A stretch of 64,000 nt of DNA from Streptomyces mirabilis (GTDB lineage: Bacteria; Actinomycetota; Actinomycetes; Streptomycetales; Streptomycetaceae). The notes beneath the pieces were generated by a model, which had not been told where the DNA came from, did not search any database, and saw nothing but the letters and a program-made list of their open reading frames with translations. This document shows, piece by piece, positions 15,992-25,562 of this stretch. The translations under genes and the position numbers were made by a program. Positions within the stretch are counted from its first letter, which is position 1. Each line of letters starts with the position of its first letter. The stretch is taken from the NCBI RefSeq assembly GCF_018310535.1, contig NZ_CP074102.1, positions 6,572,001-6,636,000 of the forward strand, written 5' to 3'.

Positions 15992-16708
15992 TCAGTCCTC
16001 GCCCAGGTAGGCCTTGCGCACCGACTCGTCGTGCAGCAGGTCCTGACCGGTGCCGGAGAGGACGATGTTGCCGACCTCCATGACGTGTCCCTGATCGGCG
16101 AGGGAGAGCGCCGCCTGGGCGTTCTGCTCGACGAGGAGGATGGTCGTGCCGTCGGCCTTGAGTTCGGCGATGGTGGCCATGATCTTCTGCATCATGATCG
16201 GCGAGAGGCCCATGGAGGGTTCGTCGAGCATGAGCAGCTTGGGCTGGGACATGAGCGCGCGGCCCATGGCCAGCATCTGCTGCTCGCCGCCGGAGAGGGT
16301 TCCCGCGGCCTGCTTGCGGCGTTCACCCAGGATGGGGAAGAGGTCGTAGGCGCGCTGGATGTCCTTCTCGATGCCCGCCTTGTCGGAGCGCAGGAACGCG
16401 CCGAGCTGGAGGTTCTCGGTGATCGTCAGCCGGGGGAAGATGTGGCGTCCCTCGGGGGAGTGGGCGAGGCCCAGGGAGACGATCTTGTGGGCGGGGATGT
16501 TGCTGAGGGGTTTGCCGTCGAAGGTGATGCGGCCCCCGGTGGGCTTGAGGAGCCCGGAGAGGGTGCGCAGGGTGGTCGTCTTGCCGGCGCCGTTGGTGCC
16601 GATGAGGGTGACGATCTGGCCGGCTTCGACGGAGAAGGAGATGCCCTTGACGGCTTCGATCTTGCCGTAGGCGACCTTGAGGTCTTCGACCTCGAGCAGT
16701 GCGGTCAC
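15992..16708 (-). CDS. livF: Branched-chain amino-acid ABC transporter ATP-binding protein LivF
   Basis: One of the two ATPases of a LIV-type importer for leucine, isoleucine and valine, on the inner membrane face. The 238 residues include Walker A GTNGAGKTT near residue 37, the LivF-type HSPEGRHIFPRLTI segment, the signature LSGGEQQMLAMGRAL and Walker B KLLMLDEPSMGL, then the switch region of the form LLVEQNAQ. It is the last gene of the minus-strand livKHMGF operon. Its GTG start overlaps the livG stop as GTGA. Full length and apparently intact. Confidence 0.95.
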   Translation of the reverse strand: MTALLEVEDLKVAYGKIEAVKGISFSVEAGQIVTLIGTNGAGKTTTLRTLSGLLKPTGGRITFDGKPLSNIPAHKIVSLGLAHSPEGRHIFPRLTITENLQLGAFLRSDKAGIEKDIQRAYDLFPILGERRKQAAGTLSGGEQQMLAMGRALMSQPKLLMLDEPSMGLSPIMMQKIMATIAELKADGTTILLVEQNAQAALSLADQGHVMEVGNIVLSGTGQDLLHDESVRKAYLGED

Positions 16709-17679
16709 TGGGCGTTTCCTTCCTTGCTGGTGGTGCCCTCCGCGGCGGCGTCGCTCTCGGCGGCCTCAGGAGTCTCGGTGACCTCGGGAGCCTCGGCGGC
16801 CTCGGGGGCTTCCGCGGCCTCGGGAGTGTCCGTGGCCTCCGCCGCCTCGGCGGCTTCGACCTCGGCGACCTCTTCCGCGCCGGGGGCGCCCTCGAAGGGG
16901 GTGCCGAGGTAGGCGGCGATGACGCGTTCGTCGCCCTGGACGACCTCGGAGGTGCCCTCGACGAGCTTCTCGCCCTGGACGAGGCAGGCGACGCGGTCGG
17001 ACAGGTTGAAGATGAAGCGCATGTCGTGCTCGATGACGAGGACGGCGATGCCCCTGTCGCGGATGGCGAAGACGAGGTCTTCGGTCGCGCGTGTCTCCTG
17101 GGGGTTCATGCCGGCCGTGGGCTCGTCCAGGAGCAGCAGTCCCGGTTCGCTCGCCATGGCGCGGGCGATTTCGAGCTTGCGCTGTTCGCCGTAGGGGAGG
17201 TTGCGGGAGAGGTGGTCGGCCTTGTGGTCGAGGCCGATGAACTCCAGCAGTTCCATGGCGCGTTCGCGGGAGGCGGCTTCTGCCTTGCGGAAGCCGGGGC
17301 CGCGCAGGAGGGCCGACCAGAGGCCTTCCTTGGTCCTGGTGTGGCGGCCGACGAGCACGTTCTCCAGGACGGTCATGTTGGCGAAGAGCCGGATGTTCTG
17401 GAAGGTGCGGGCGATGCCGGCGCTGGTGACGAGGTGGGGCTTGGGCGGGAGGACGGTGCCCTTGTAGGAGACCTTGCCCTCGGTCGGCACGTACAGGCCG
17501 GTGAGGCAGTTGAAGAAGGTGGTCTTGCCCGCGCCGTTGGGGCCGATGAGGCCGACGATCTCGCCGGAGTTGACGGTGAGGTCGACGCTGCGGACGGCGG
17601 TGAGGCCGCCGAAGCGCATGGTGACGCCGCTGGCCTCGAGTACGGGGCTGGTGGCCGTGGTGGTGGTCATGTGGGTCAC
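16705..17679 (-). CDS. livG: Branched-chain amino-acid ABC transporter ATP-binding protein LivG with acidic tail
   Basis: Second ATPase of the LIV importer. Walker A is GPNGAGKTTFF, the signature region is LPYGEQRKLEIARAMA and Walker B is LLLLDEPTAGMNP. The core ends near residue 262 (VIAAYLGTPFEG), about the normal LivG length. A 60-residue tail rich in Ala, Glu, Pro and Thr follows, made of short repeats (EAAEAPEVTETPEAAE), which is unusual. The GTG at 17679 is chosen because it overlaps the livM stop as GTGA, the pattern at every junction of this operon; an ATG three codons later is the alternative. The tail is encoded by GAGGCC-like repeats and is probably disordered. Confidence 0.93.
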   Translation of the reverse strand: MTHMTTTTATSPVLEASGVTMRFGGLTAVRSVDLTVNSGEIVGLIGPNGAGKTTFFNCLTGLYVPTEGKVSYKGTVLPPKPHLVTSAGIARTFQNIRLFANMTVLENVLVGRHTRTKEGLWSALLRGPGFRKAEAASRERAMELLEFIGLDHKADHLSRNLPYGEQRKLEIARAMASEPGLLLLDEPTAGMNPQETRATEDLVFAIRDRGIAVLVIEHDMRFIFNLSDRVACLVQGEKLVEGTSEVVQGDERVIAAYLGTPFEGAPGAEEVAEVEAAEAAEATDTPEAAEAPEAAEAPEVTETPEAAESDAAAEGTTSKEGNAQ

Positions 17680-19481
17680 GCCCCTGCCTTGGTGACGCCG
17701 ACAGTGGAGTCGGGCAGGCCTTGTTCGGGGATGTCGATGCTGTCGTCGGACTCGTGGAATTCGAGCTGGCGGCGGCGGTTGGCGATGATGCCTTCGGGGC
17801 GGAAGCGCATGAGGACCACGAGCGCGATGCCGAAGGCGAAGAGCTGGTACTCCTTCAGGAAGCCGAGCTTCTCGGGGAGGAGGTAGAGCAGGGTGGCGCC
17901 GAGGATGGGGCCGTTGACGGTGCCCATGCCGCCGAGGACGACCGCGGCCAGCAGGAAGGCCGAGTTGGGCGGTACGGAGCCGGCGAACTGGTACGGGGCC
18001 GGGTTGACGCTGTAGCCGACGTGGGCGCTGACCGTACCGGCGAGGCCGGCGAGGGAGGCGCCGAGGGCGAAGGCGATGAGCTTGACGCGGAAGCCGTTGA
18101 TGCCCATGGCGGTGGCGGCGGTCTCGTCCTCGCGGATGGCGATCCAGGAGCGGCCGATACGGGAGTCGGCGGCGCGGTTGAAGACGATCACGACGATGCC
18201 GGTGATGATCAGCATCAGCAGGAAGTAGTTCGCGAAGCGGCCGAGGGTGATCGAGCCGATGTCGTGCGAGTTCCCGAGGTTGAACCCGAAGATGTCGAGG
18301 TCCGGGATCATCGAGATGCCGTTGGGGCCGTTGGTCAGGTTCGGTCCGGAGGAGCCGTCGAGGTTGTTGACGGAGATGCGGAAGATCTCTCCGAAGCCGA
18401 GGGTGACGATGGCGAGGTAGTCGCCGCGCAGTCGCAGGGTGGGGGCGCCGATGAGGACGCCGAAGACGAGCGACGCGGCCATGCCGGTGAGCATGGCGGC
18501 CCAGAAGGGGAACTGGACGCCGGAGAAGCGGGAGAACTCGGAGCCGGAGACGAGGGCCGCGGCGTAGGCGCCGACGCCGAGGAAGGCGACGTATCCGAGG
18601 TCGAGGAGTCCGGTGAGGCCGACGACGATGTTCAGGCCGAGGGCGACGGTGGCGACGACGAGGATGTTCACGCCGAGGTTGGCGTTGTGCTCGTTGTTCT
18701 CGACGAAGGGGAAGACCGCCGCGGCGAGGAACGCCATGGAGGTGGCGAATCCCTTGTGGCGGGCGTTGAGTGTGGCGAACCGGTCGAAGAGCCCGGCGGC
18801 CTGGAGCGCCCAGGTGCCGAGGACGACGAGCAGCAGGTAGCCGATGAAGGTCTCGCTGGCGTCGGGGTCGACGCCGATGCCGTACGTGAAGACGATCAGC
18901 GCGACGGCGGTGGCGCCGGTGATGACGAGGCGCTCGGCCCAGCCGGGGAGCTGCTGGGCCGCGGGGATGCGGTCGGGCTTGCTGACCCAGTCCTTGAAGG
19001 TGTCGCCGGGGCTCGGGAGAGCGAGGGCGCCGACGAGGGCGATCAGGGAGCCGATGGCGGTGACGTAGGCGCCGGGGTCGAGGGCGACGAGGCCCTTGAG
19101 GTCGACCGCGATGGCGATGGCGCTGAACCAGCTGACCGCGAACGCGGAGGCGGCGGCGAGGACGACGGGCGCGGTGGCGCCTGCCGGGTTGAGCCAGCGC
19201 AGGCCGCGGACGCCGAAGAGGGTGAGCGCGAAGAGCAGGGTGATCGCGCCGGCGACGAGGTCGAGGATCTGGAGGCCGGCCGGGGAGCCGTAGTAGGTGA
19301 GGTCCCCGGGGAAGTCGGCCGTGTAGGTCCACGACATGAAGGTGCTGGCGATGGTGGCGACGGCGCCGACGGCGATGAGGGCGCGCGCGGCGGTCTGGGG
19401 GAGTGCGATCAGGCCGCGCGCGGGGGCGGTGATCTCGGCGGTGTTCTCGGTGGTGTTCTCGGTGGTTGCCATGGTGTTCAC
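17676..19481 (-). CDS. livM: Branched-chain amino-acid ABC transporter permease LivM, extended N-terminus
   Basis: Membrane permease of the LIV importer. The 601-residue protein is longer than the usual 320-450. The canonical LivM core starts near residue 265 (NILVVATVALGLNIVVGLTGLLDLGYVAFLG) and contains the EAA-type cytoplasmic loop (ADSRIGRSWIAIREDETAATAMGI) that docks the ATPases. The first 260 residues add several hydrophobic segments, including ALIAVGAVATIASTFMSW, ILDLVAGAITLLFALTLFG, APVVLAAASAFAVSWFSAIA and ETFIGYLLLVVLGTWALQ. The GTG start overlaps the livH stop (GTGA). The C-terminus after RPEGIIANRRR is a short hydrophilic tail. Confidence 0.93.
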   Translation of the reverse strand: MNTMATTENTTENTAEITAPARGLIALPQTAARALIAVGAVATIASTFMSWTYTADFPGDLTYYGSPAGLQILDLVAGAITLLFALTLFGVRGLRWLNPAGATAPVVLAAASAFAVSWFSAIAIAVDLKGLVALDPGAYVTAIGSLIALVGALALPSPGDTFKDWVSKPDRIPAAQQLPGWAERLVITGATAVALIVFTYGIGVDPDASETFIGYLLLVVLGTWALQAAGLFDRFATLNARHKGFATSMAFLAAAVFPFVENNEHNANLGVNILVVATVALGLNIVVGLTGLLDLGYVAFLGVGAYAAALVSGSEFSRFSGVQFPFWAAMLTGMAASLVFGVLIGAPTLRLRGDYLAIVTLGFGEIFRISVNNLDGSSGPNLTNGPNGISMIPDLDIFGFNLGNSHDIGSITLGRFANYFLLMLIITGIVVIVFNRAADSRIGRSWIAIREDETAATAMGINGFRVKLIAFALGASLAGLAGTVSAHVGYSVNPAPYQFAGSVPPNSAFLLAAVVLGGMGTVNGPILGATLLYLLPEKLGFLKEYQLFAFGIALVVLMRFRPEGIIANRRRQLEFHESDDSIDIPEQGLPDSTVGVTKAGA

Positions 19482-20410
19482 GCCCTGTCCGCGACGCGTT
19501 CGCCGACCAGGCCTTGTGGCCTGAACAGCAGTACGAGGATGAGGAGGACGAAGGCCCAGACGGAGGACCAGCCGCCGCCGCCGAGCTGCTGCATGCCGGG
19601 GATACCGTCGATGTAGGAGGTGGCCATGGTCTCGGCGAGGCCGAGGACGAGGCCGCCGATCATGGCGCCGTAGATGTTGCCGATGCCGCCGAGGACGGCC
19701 GCGGTGAAGGCCTTGAGGCCCATCTGGAAGCCCATGTTGTACTGGATCGAGCCGTAGCGCAGGCCGTAGGAGACGGCGGCGACGGCGGCGAAGAAGCCGC
19801 CGATGGCGAAGGCGATCACGATGATCTTGTTGGTGTCGATGCCCATGAGCTGGGCGGTGTCAGGGTCTTGGGCGGTGGCCTGCATGGCGCGGCCGGTGCG
19901 GGACATGCTGACGAAGAGGGCGAGGGCCGCCATGCAGAGCGGGGCGGCGACGATGACGAAGAGCGAGCCGCTGCTGATGCTGATGGACCCGATGTGCCAG
20001 GGTCCGGCGTCGATCTGGGGGAAGTTGCGGTCGGTCTTGGCGTTCGGGTACCAGTTGAAGACGGCCTGCTGGAGCGCGAGGGAGAGGCCGATGGCGGTGA
20101 TGAGCGGTGCCAGGCGTGGCGCGCCGCGCAGTGGTCGGTAGGCGAACCGTTCCGCCCCGACGGCGATGAGGACGGCGACGAGTCCGCCGCCGATGAGCAT
20201 CGCCGGGAGGGCTATCCACATGGATGTGCCGTCGGGCAGGACGTAGAGGTAGACCGTGAGTGCGCCGAAGCCTCCGGTCATGAAGATCTCGCCGTGGGCG
20301 AAGTTGATGAGCTGGACGATGCCGTACACCATCGTGTAGCCGATGGCGATCAGCCCGTACATCGAGCCGAGGAACAGCCCGTTGGCCAGCTGCTGCGGCA
20401 GGGTGTTCAC
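19478..20410 (-). CDS. livH: Branched-chain amino-acid ABC transporter permease LivH
   Basis: Partner permease of LivM. The 310-residue protein begins NTLPQQLANGLFLGSMYGLI and has the family block YGIVQLINFAHGEIFMTGG, about eight hydrophobic segments, and the coupling loop MSRTGRAMQATAQDPDTAQLMGI. The GTG start follows GGAGG seven bases upstream. Its TGA overlaps the livM GTG start. It is separated from the binding-protein gene livK by 174 bp that includes a tandem array, so a lower transcript level for HMGF than for K would be unsurprising. Confidence 0.95.
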   Translation of the reverse strand: MNTLPQQLANGLFLGSMYGLIAIGYTMVYGIVQLINFAHGEIFMTGGFGALTVYLYVLPDGTSMWIALPAMLIGGGLVAVLIAVGAERFAYRPLRGAPRLAPLITAIGLSLALQQAVFNWYPNAKTDRNFPQIDAGPWHIGSISISSGSLFVIVAAPLCMAALALFVSMSRTGRAMQATAQDPDTAQLMGIDTNKIIVIAFAIGGFFAAVAAVSYGLRYGSIQYNMGFQMGLKAFTAAVLGGIGNIYGAMIGGLVLGLAETMATSYIDGIPGMQQLGGGGWSSVWAFVLLILVLLFRPQGLVGERVADRA

Positions 20411-20520
20411 CGCATGGCCTCCATGTGGGTGGGGAGAGTGAACGGGGGTATATGGGACGGGCCGCGCGGTGACGTGTGGTCTTGGCCGCGCGGCCCTGGG
20501 GTGTAGCTAGCGGCGGATCT

Positions 20521-20587
20521 CGGATCAGCTGGGATCAGCTGGAGTTAGCTGGAATCAGCTGAGCTCAGCTGGGATCGGATCGGATCA
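20521..20587. repeat. 10-bp tandem array running into the livK stop codon
   Basis: Six 10-bp blocks aligned in register at 20521-20580 are variants of GGGATCAGCT, followed by three GGATC units that run into the livK TGA (20585-20587). On the coding strand the unit reads AGCTGATCCC and includes a TGA. The unit length is not a multiple of three, and the array lies outside the gene. Confidence 0.85.
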
Positions 20588-21805
20588 GCCGTTGAACGTG
20601 CCGCTCTTGACGGCCTTCCACTTGCCGCCGACGACCTGGTAGACGGTGAGCTGCTTGTTGGTGGTGTCGCCGTACTCGTCGAAGGAGACGGGGCCGGCGA
20701 TGCCCTCGAACTTCGTCTTCTGGACCTCGTCCACGATCTTGGCGCGGGCGCCGTCGGGGATCTTGCCGTCCTTCACGACGTTGGCGATCGCCTTGATGAT
20801 GGCGGTCGCGGCGTCGTAGGAGTAGCCACCGTAGGTGCCGTAGTCGCCCTTGAGGCCGGAGGCCTTGTACTTCTTGATGAAGTCCGCGGCGGAGGGCAGG
20901 GAGTCGACGGGCTGGCCGACGGAGGTGGCCAGGTCACCTTCGGAGGTCTTGCCGGCGGTCTGGATGTAGGTGTCGCTGAACATGCCGTCACCGCCGAACA
21001 GCGGGACCTTGACGCCGCCGTCCTTGAGCTGCTTGGTGAGCTTCTCCGACTCGTCGTACTGGCCGCCGTAGTAGACCAGGTCGGCCTTGGAGTTCTTGAT
21101 CTTGGTGACGAGGGCGGAGAAGTCGGTGTCGCCGGTGTTGACGTGGTCCTCGCCGGCGACCTTGCCGCCGTTCTTGGTGAAGCCGGCCTTGAACAGCTTG
21201 GCCAGGCCCGCGCCGTAGGTCTGCTTGTCGTCGACGACGAAGACGTTCTTCTTCTTGAGCGTGGTGGACGCGTACTCGGCCGCGAAGCCGCCCTGGAGGG
21301 CGTCGGTGGTGGCCGTGCGGAAGTACGTCTTGAACGGGCGCGACTTCGAGGTCTGCCAGTTCTTGCCCTGGGTGAGCTCGGGCGCCGTGTTGGAGGGCGA
21401 GATCTCGACCAGGTTGGCGGTCGCGAAGACCTGCTGCATCTGCGTGGCGACACCGGAGTTCAGCGGGCCGACGACGCCGAGGACCTTGTCGTTGTTGACG
21501 AGGGCGGTGGCGTTCTGCTGGCCGCTGGCCGGGATCGCCTTGTCGTCGAGCGCCTGGACCTTGAAGGTCACGCCGGGGACGGTGTTGTTCTTGTTGGCGT
21601 CGTCGACGGCGATCTGCACGCCGCCCTGGATGCCAAGGCCGGTTGCGGAGTTCTGACCGGTCAGCGGAGCGTCAACGCCGATGATGATCTCGGTCTTGCT
21701 GCTGCTGCTCTTGTCCCCGCTGTTGTCACGCGAACCGCAGGCGGTCAGCGTGAGTGCTCCGGTGGTGAGCACGGAGGTGAGTATGACCAAAGAACGCTGT
21801 CGCAC
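20585..21805 (-). CDS. livK: Branched-chain amino-acid ABC transporter substrate-binding lipoprotein LivK
   Basis: Extracellular receptor that delivers leucine, isoleucine or valine to LivHM. The 406-residue protein starts MRQRSLVILTSVLTTGALTL followed by a lipobox ending TACGS, so the cysteine near residue 23 should be lipidated. The mature part is a type I periplasmic-binding fold: IIIGVDAPLTGQNSATGLG, ALDDKAIPASGQQ, VLGVVGPLNSGVATQMQQV, then YFRTATTDALQGGFAAEY and VVDDKQTYGAGLAKLF in the second lobe. GTG start with GGGAGAGG upstream. First gene of the operon, preceded by an 815-bp non-coding region that should hold its promoter. Confidence 0.95.
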   Translation of the reverse strand: MRQRSLVILTSVLTTGALTLTACGSRDNSGDKSSSSKTEIIIGVDAPLTGQNSATGLGIQGGVQIAVDDANKNNTVPGVTFKVQALDDKAIPASGQQNATALVNNDKVLGVVGPLNSGVATQMQQVFATANLVEISPSNTAPELTQGKNWQTSKSRPFKTYFRTATTDALQGGFAAEYASTTLKKKNVFVVDDKQTYGAGLAKLFKAGFTKNGGKVAGEDHVNTGDTDFSALVTKIKNSKADLVYYGGQYDESEKLTKQLKDGGVKVPLFGGDGMFSDTYIQTAGKTSEGDLATSVGQPVDSLPSAADFIKKYKASGLKGDYGTYGGYSYDAATAIIKAIANVVKDGKIPDGARAKIVDEVQKTKFEGIAGPVSFDEYGDTTNKQLTVYQVVGGKWKAVKSGTFNG

Positions 21806-22546
21806 GTTGAATCCTCTCCCTGGCGCAGCAGCCCTGCTGGACTGCCGTGTGTCTCGCCGGGCCGTACTGGGTGATACCGAGCCGTGCTGCAGACGCGCCC
21901 GGCGGCGCGGTGACTGGCCGTGACTCTAAGCCTGTCTGTGGGCCCGGGCATCGCCGTGGGCTGGCTTGTGACTTTCTTGTTATGACGTGCCGGTTGATGG
22001 GCTTCAGGGACGGGTATTCTCAGCCGATTTGGCGGAAATTCTTCCCGTTCCACATGTTGAGAATCCGCACCTCCGGTTGTGCGTGGACGGAGATCGCGGT
22101 CGGGCGCCGTCGCAGGTCGCGTGGAGGAGCCGGGGGAGGTCGCGGGAGTACGAGCCGTCGAAGATGGAACTCTGATGCCGTATTGCGTGCGTGTTACGCA
22201 GCGTTACGTCGAGAAAAGGGAACTCGGAGTTCGGTCGGCGTGCGCGATATAGGGCGCATGAGGTGCGGTGCGGGCGTGCAGCCTCGTGAAGGCGCGTGAA
22301 GTCGCCTGAAAAGGTTACTGAGTTGCCGCTGATTTCCGATAACTCCGGCGTATTGGAGTGTGTTTGCGGCGGGCGGGGGCGTGCGGGTGCGTGCGGAAGG
22401 TGTGTGGGGGCCGGGGCGGAGGTATCCGTCCTCGGTCAGGCGCGGAATCGGTCGGTCCCGGAAGGGGCCGGTGTTGACGCGCCGACCGCTGCGGGCGGAC
22501 ACCTCCGCCCCGTCCCCTGCCCGCCGTACCCGACTGCCGGTGAGTG

Positions 22547-22569
22547 GGGGGCAGTTGTCTCCTGCCCCC
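22547..22569 (-). terminator. Hairpin downstream of the thioesterase gene
   Basis: GGGGGCAG at 22547-22554 pairs with CTGCCCCC at 22562-22569 around a 7-base loop, about 50 bases past the stop of the minus-strand thioesterase. The direct repeat TGCCGGTGAGTGGGG occurs on either side, at 22535 and 22588. No U-tract. Confidence 0.6.
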
Positions 22570-22620
22570 TTGCTCGCCGTACGCCGGTGCCGGTGAGTGG
22601 GGCTCTTGTGGAGGCGGGTG

Positions 22621-23106
22621 TCAGGCCTGGCGTACGTGGGCGGCGTCGGTGGGATTGACGTCGCGCAGGAGGCAGGTGAGGCGGGCGGTGCAGACGCGCT
22701 TGTCGTTCTCGTCGGTGATGACGATCTCGTACGTCGCTGTCGTGCGCCCGCGGTGTACGGGGGTGGCCACGCCGGTGACGAGGCCGGAGCGGGCGCCGCG
22801 GTGGTGGGTGCAGTTCAGGTCGACGCCGACGGCGATCTTGGAGCTGCCGCCGTGGAGCATGGAGCCGACCGAGCCGAGGGTCTCCGCGAGGACGGCGGAG
22901 GCGCCGCCGTGCAGGAGGCCGTAGGGCTGGGTGTTGCCCTCCACCGGCATGGTGCCGACGACCCGGTCCGCGGAGGCCTCGACGATCTGCACGCCCATGC
23001 GGGTGCCGAGGTGGCCTGCCGAGAAGAGGGCGGGCAGGTCGACACCGAGTGCGGCGTACTCGTCGATGACCTCTTGCGGGAACTTCACTTGACTCTGCTC
23101 GCCCAT
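22621..23106 (-). CDS. PaaI-family hotdog-fold thioesterase
   Basis: Hydrolyses acyl- or aryl-CoA thioesters in the cytoplasm. The 161-residue protein has the PaaI/hotdog core: VDLPALFSAGHLGTRMGV, the substrate-pocket QPYGLLHGGASAVLAETLGS with the conserved HGG, and the final strands GRTTATYEIVITDEN and RLTCLLR. The start at 23106 gives MGEQSQVKFPQEVIDEYAAL. Thioesterases of this type sit beside polA in many streptomycetes; here a molybdoenzyme gene separates them on the same strand. The specific acyl substrate cannot be told from the sequence. Confidence 0.9.
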   Translation of the reverse strand: MGEQSQVKFPQEVIDEYAALGVDLPALFSAGHLGTRMGVQIVEASADRVVGTMPVEGNTQPYGLLHGGASAVLAETLGSVGSMLHGGSSKIAVGVDLNCTHHRGARSGLVTGVATPVHRGRTTATYEIVITDENDKRVCTARLTCLLRDVNPTDAAHVRQA

Positions 23107-23160
23107 GGGGGCCGGCTCCGATCGTCGTCGATCTCTCTGGCTGACTGGCTGAGCAAACGC

Positions 23161-25440
<2,280 letters not shown>

Positions 25441-25562
25441 CGGGGGACCCCCTCGCATACACGTATGAAGTACGTGAGCGATCCTCCCACGCGCCGGTGA
25501 CGACGACGACGGCCGGTCCCGGGAGGTCCGCACTGTCAGTGGGGCGTGCGAGGATCGGGGGC

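Noticed and set aside
17721..20506. Long plus-strand frames antisense to livM and livH
   Set aside because: Shadow frames of real minus-strand permease genes, with Gly/Glu/Asp-rich repetitive translations.
22194..22502. Short frames in the livK upstream region
   Set aside because: No ribosome site, poor third-position bias and no recognisable motif.
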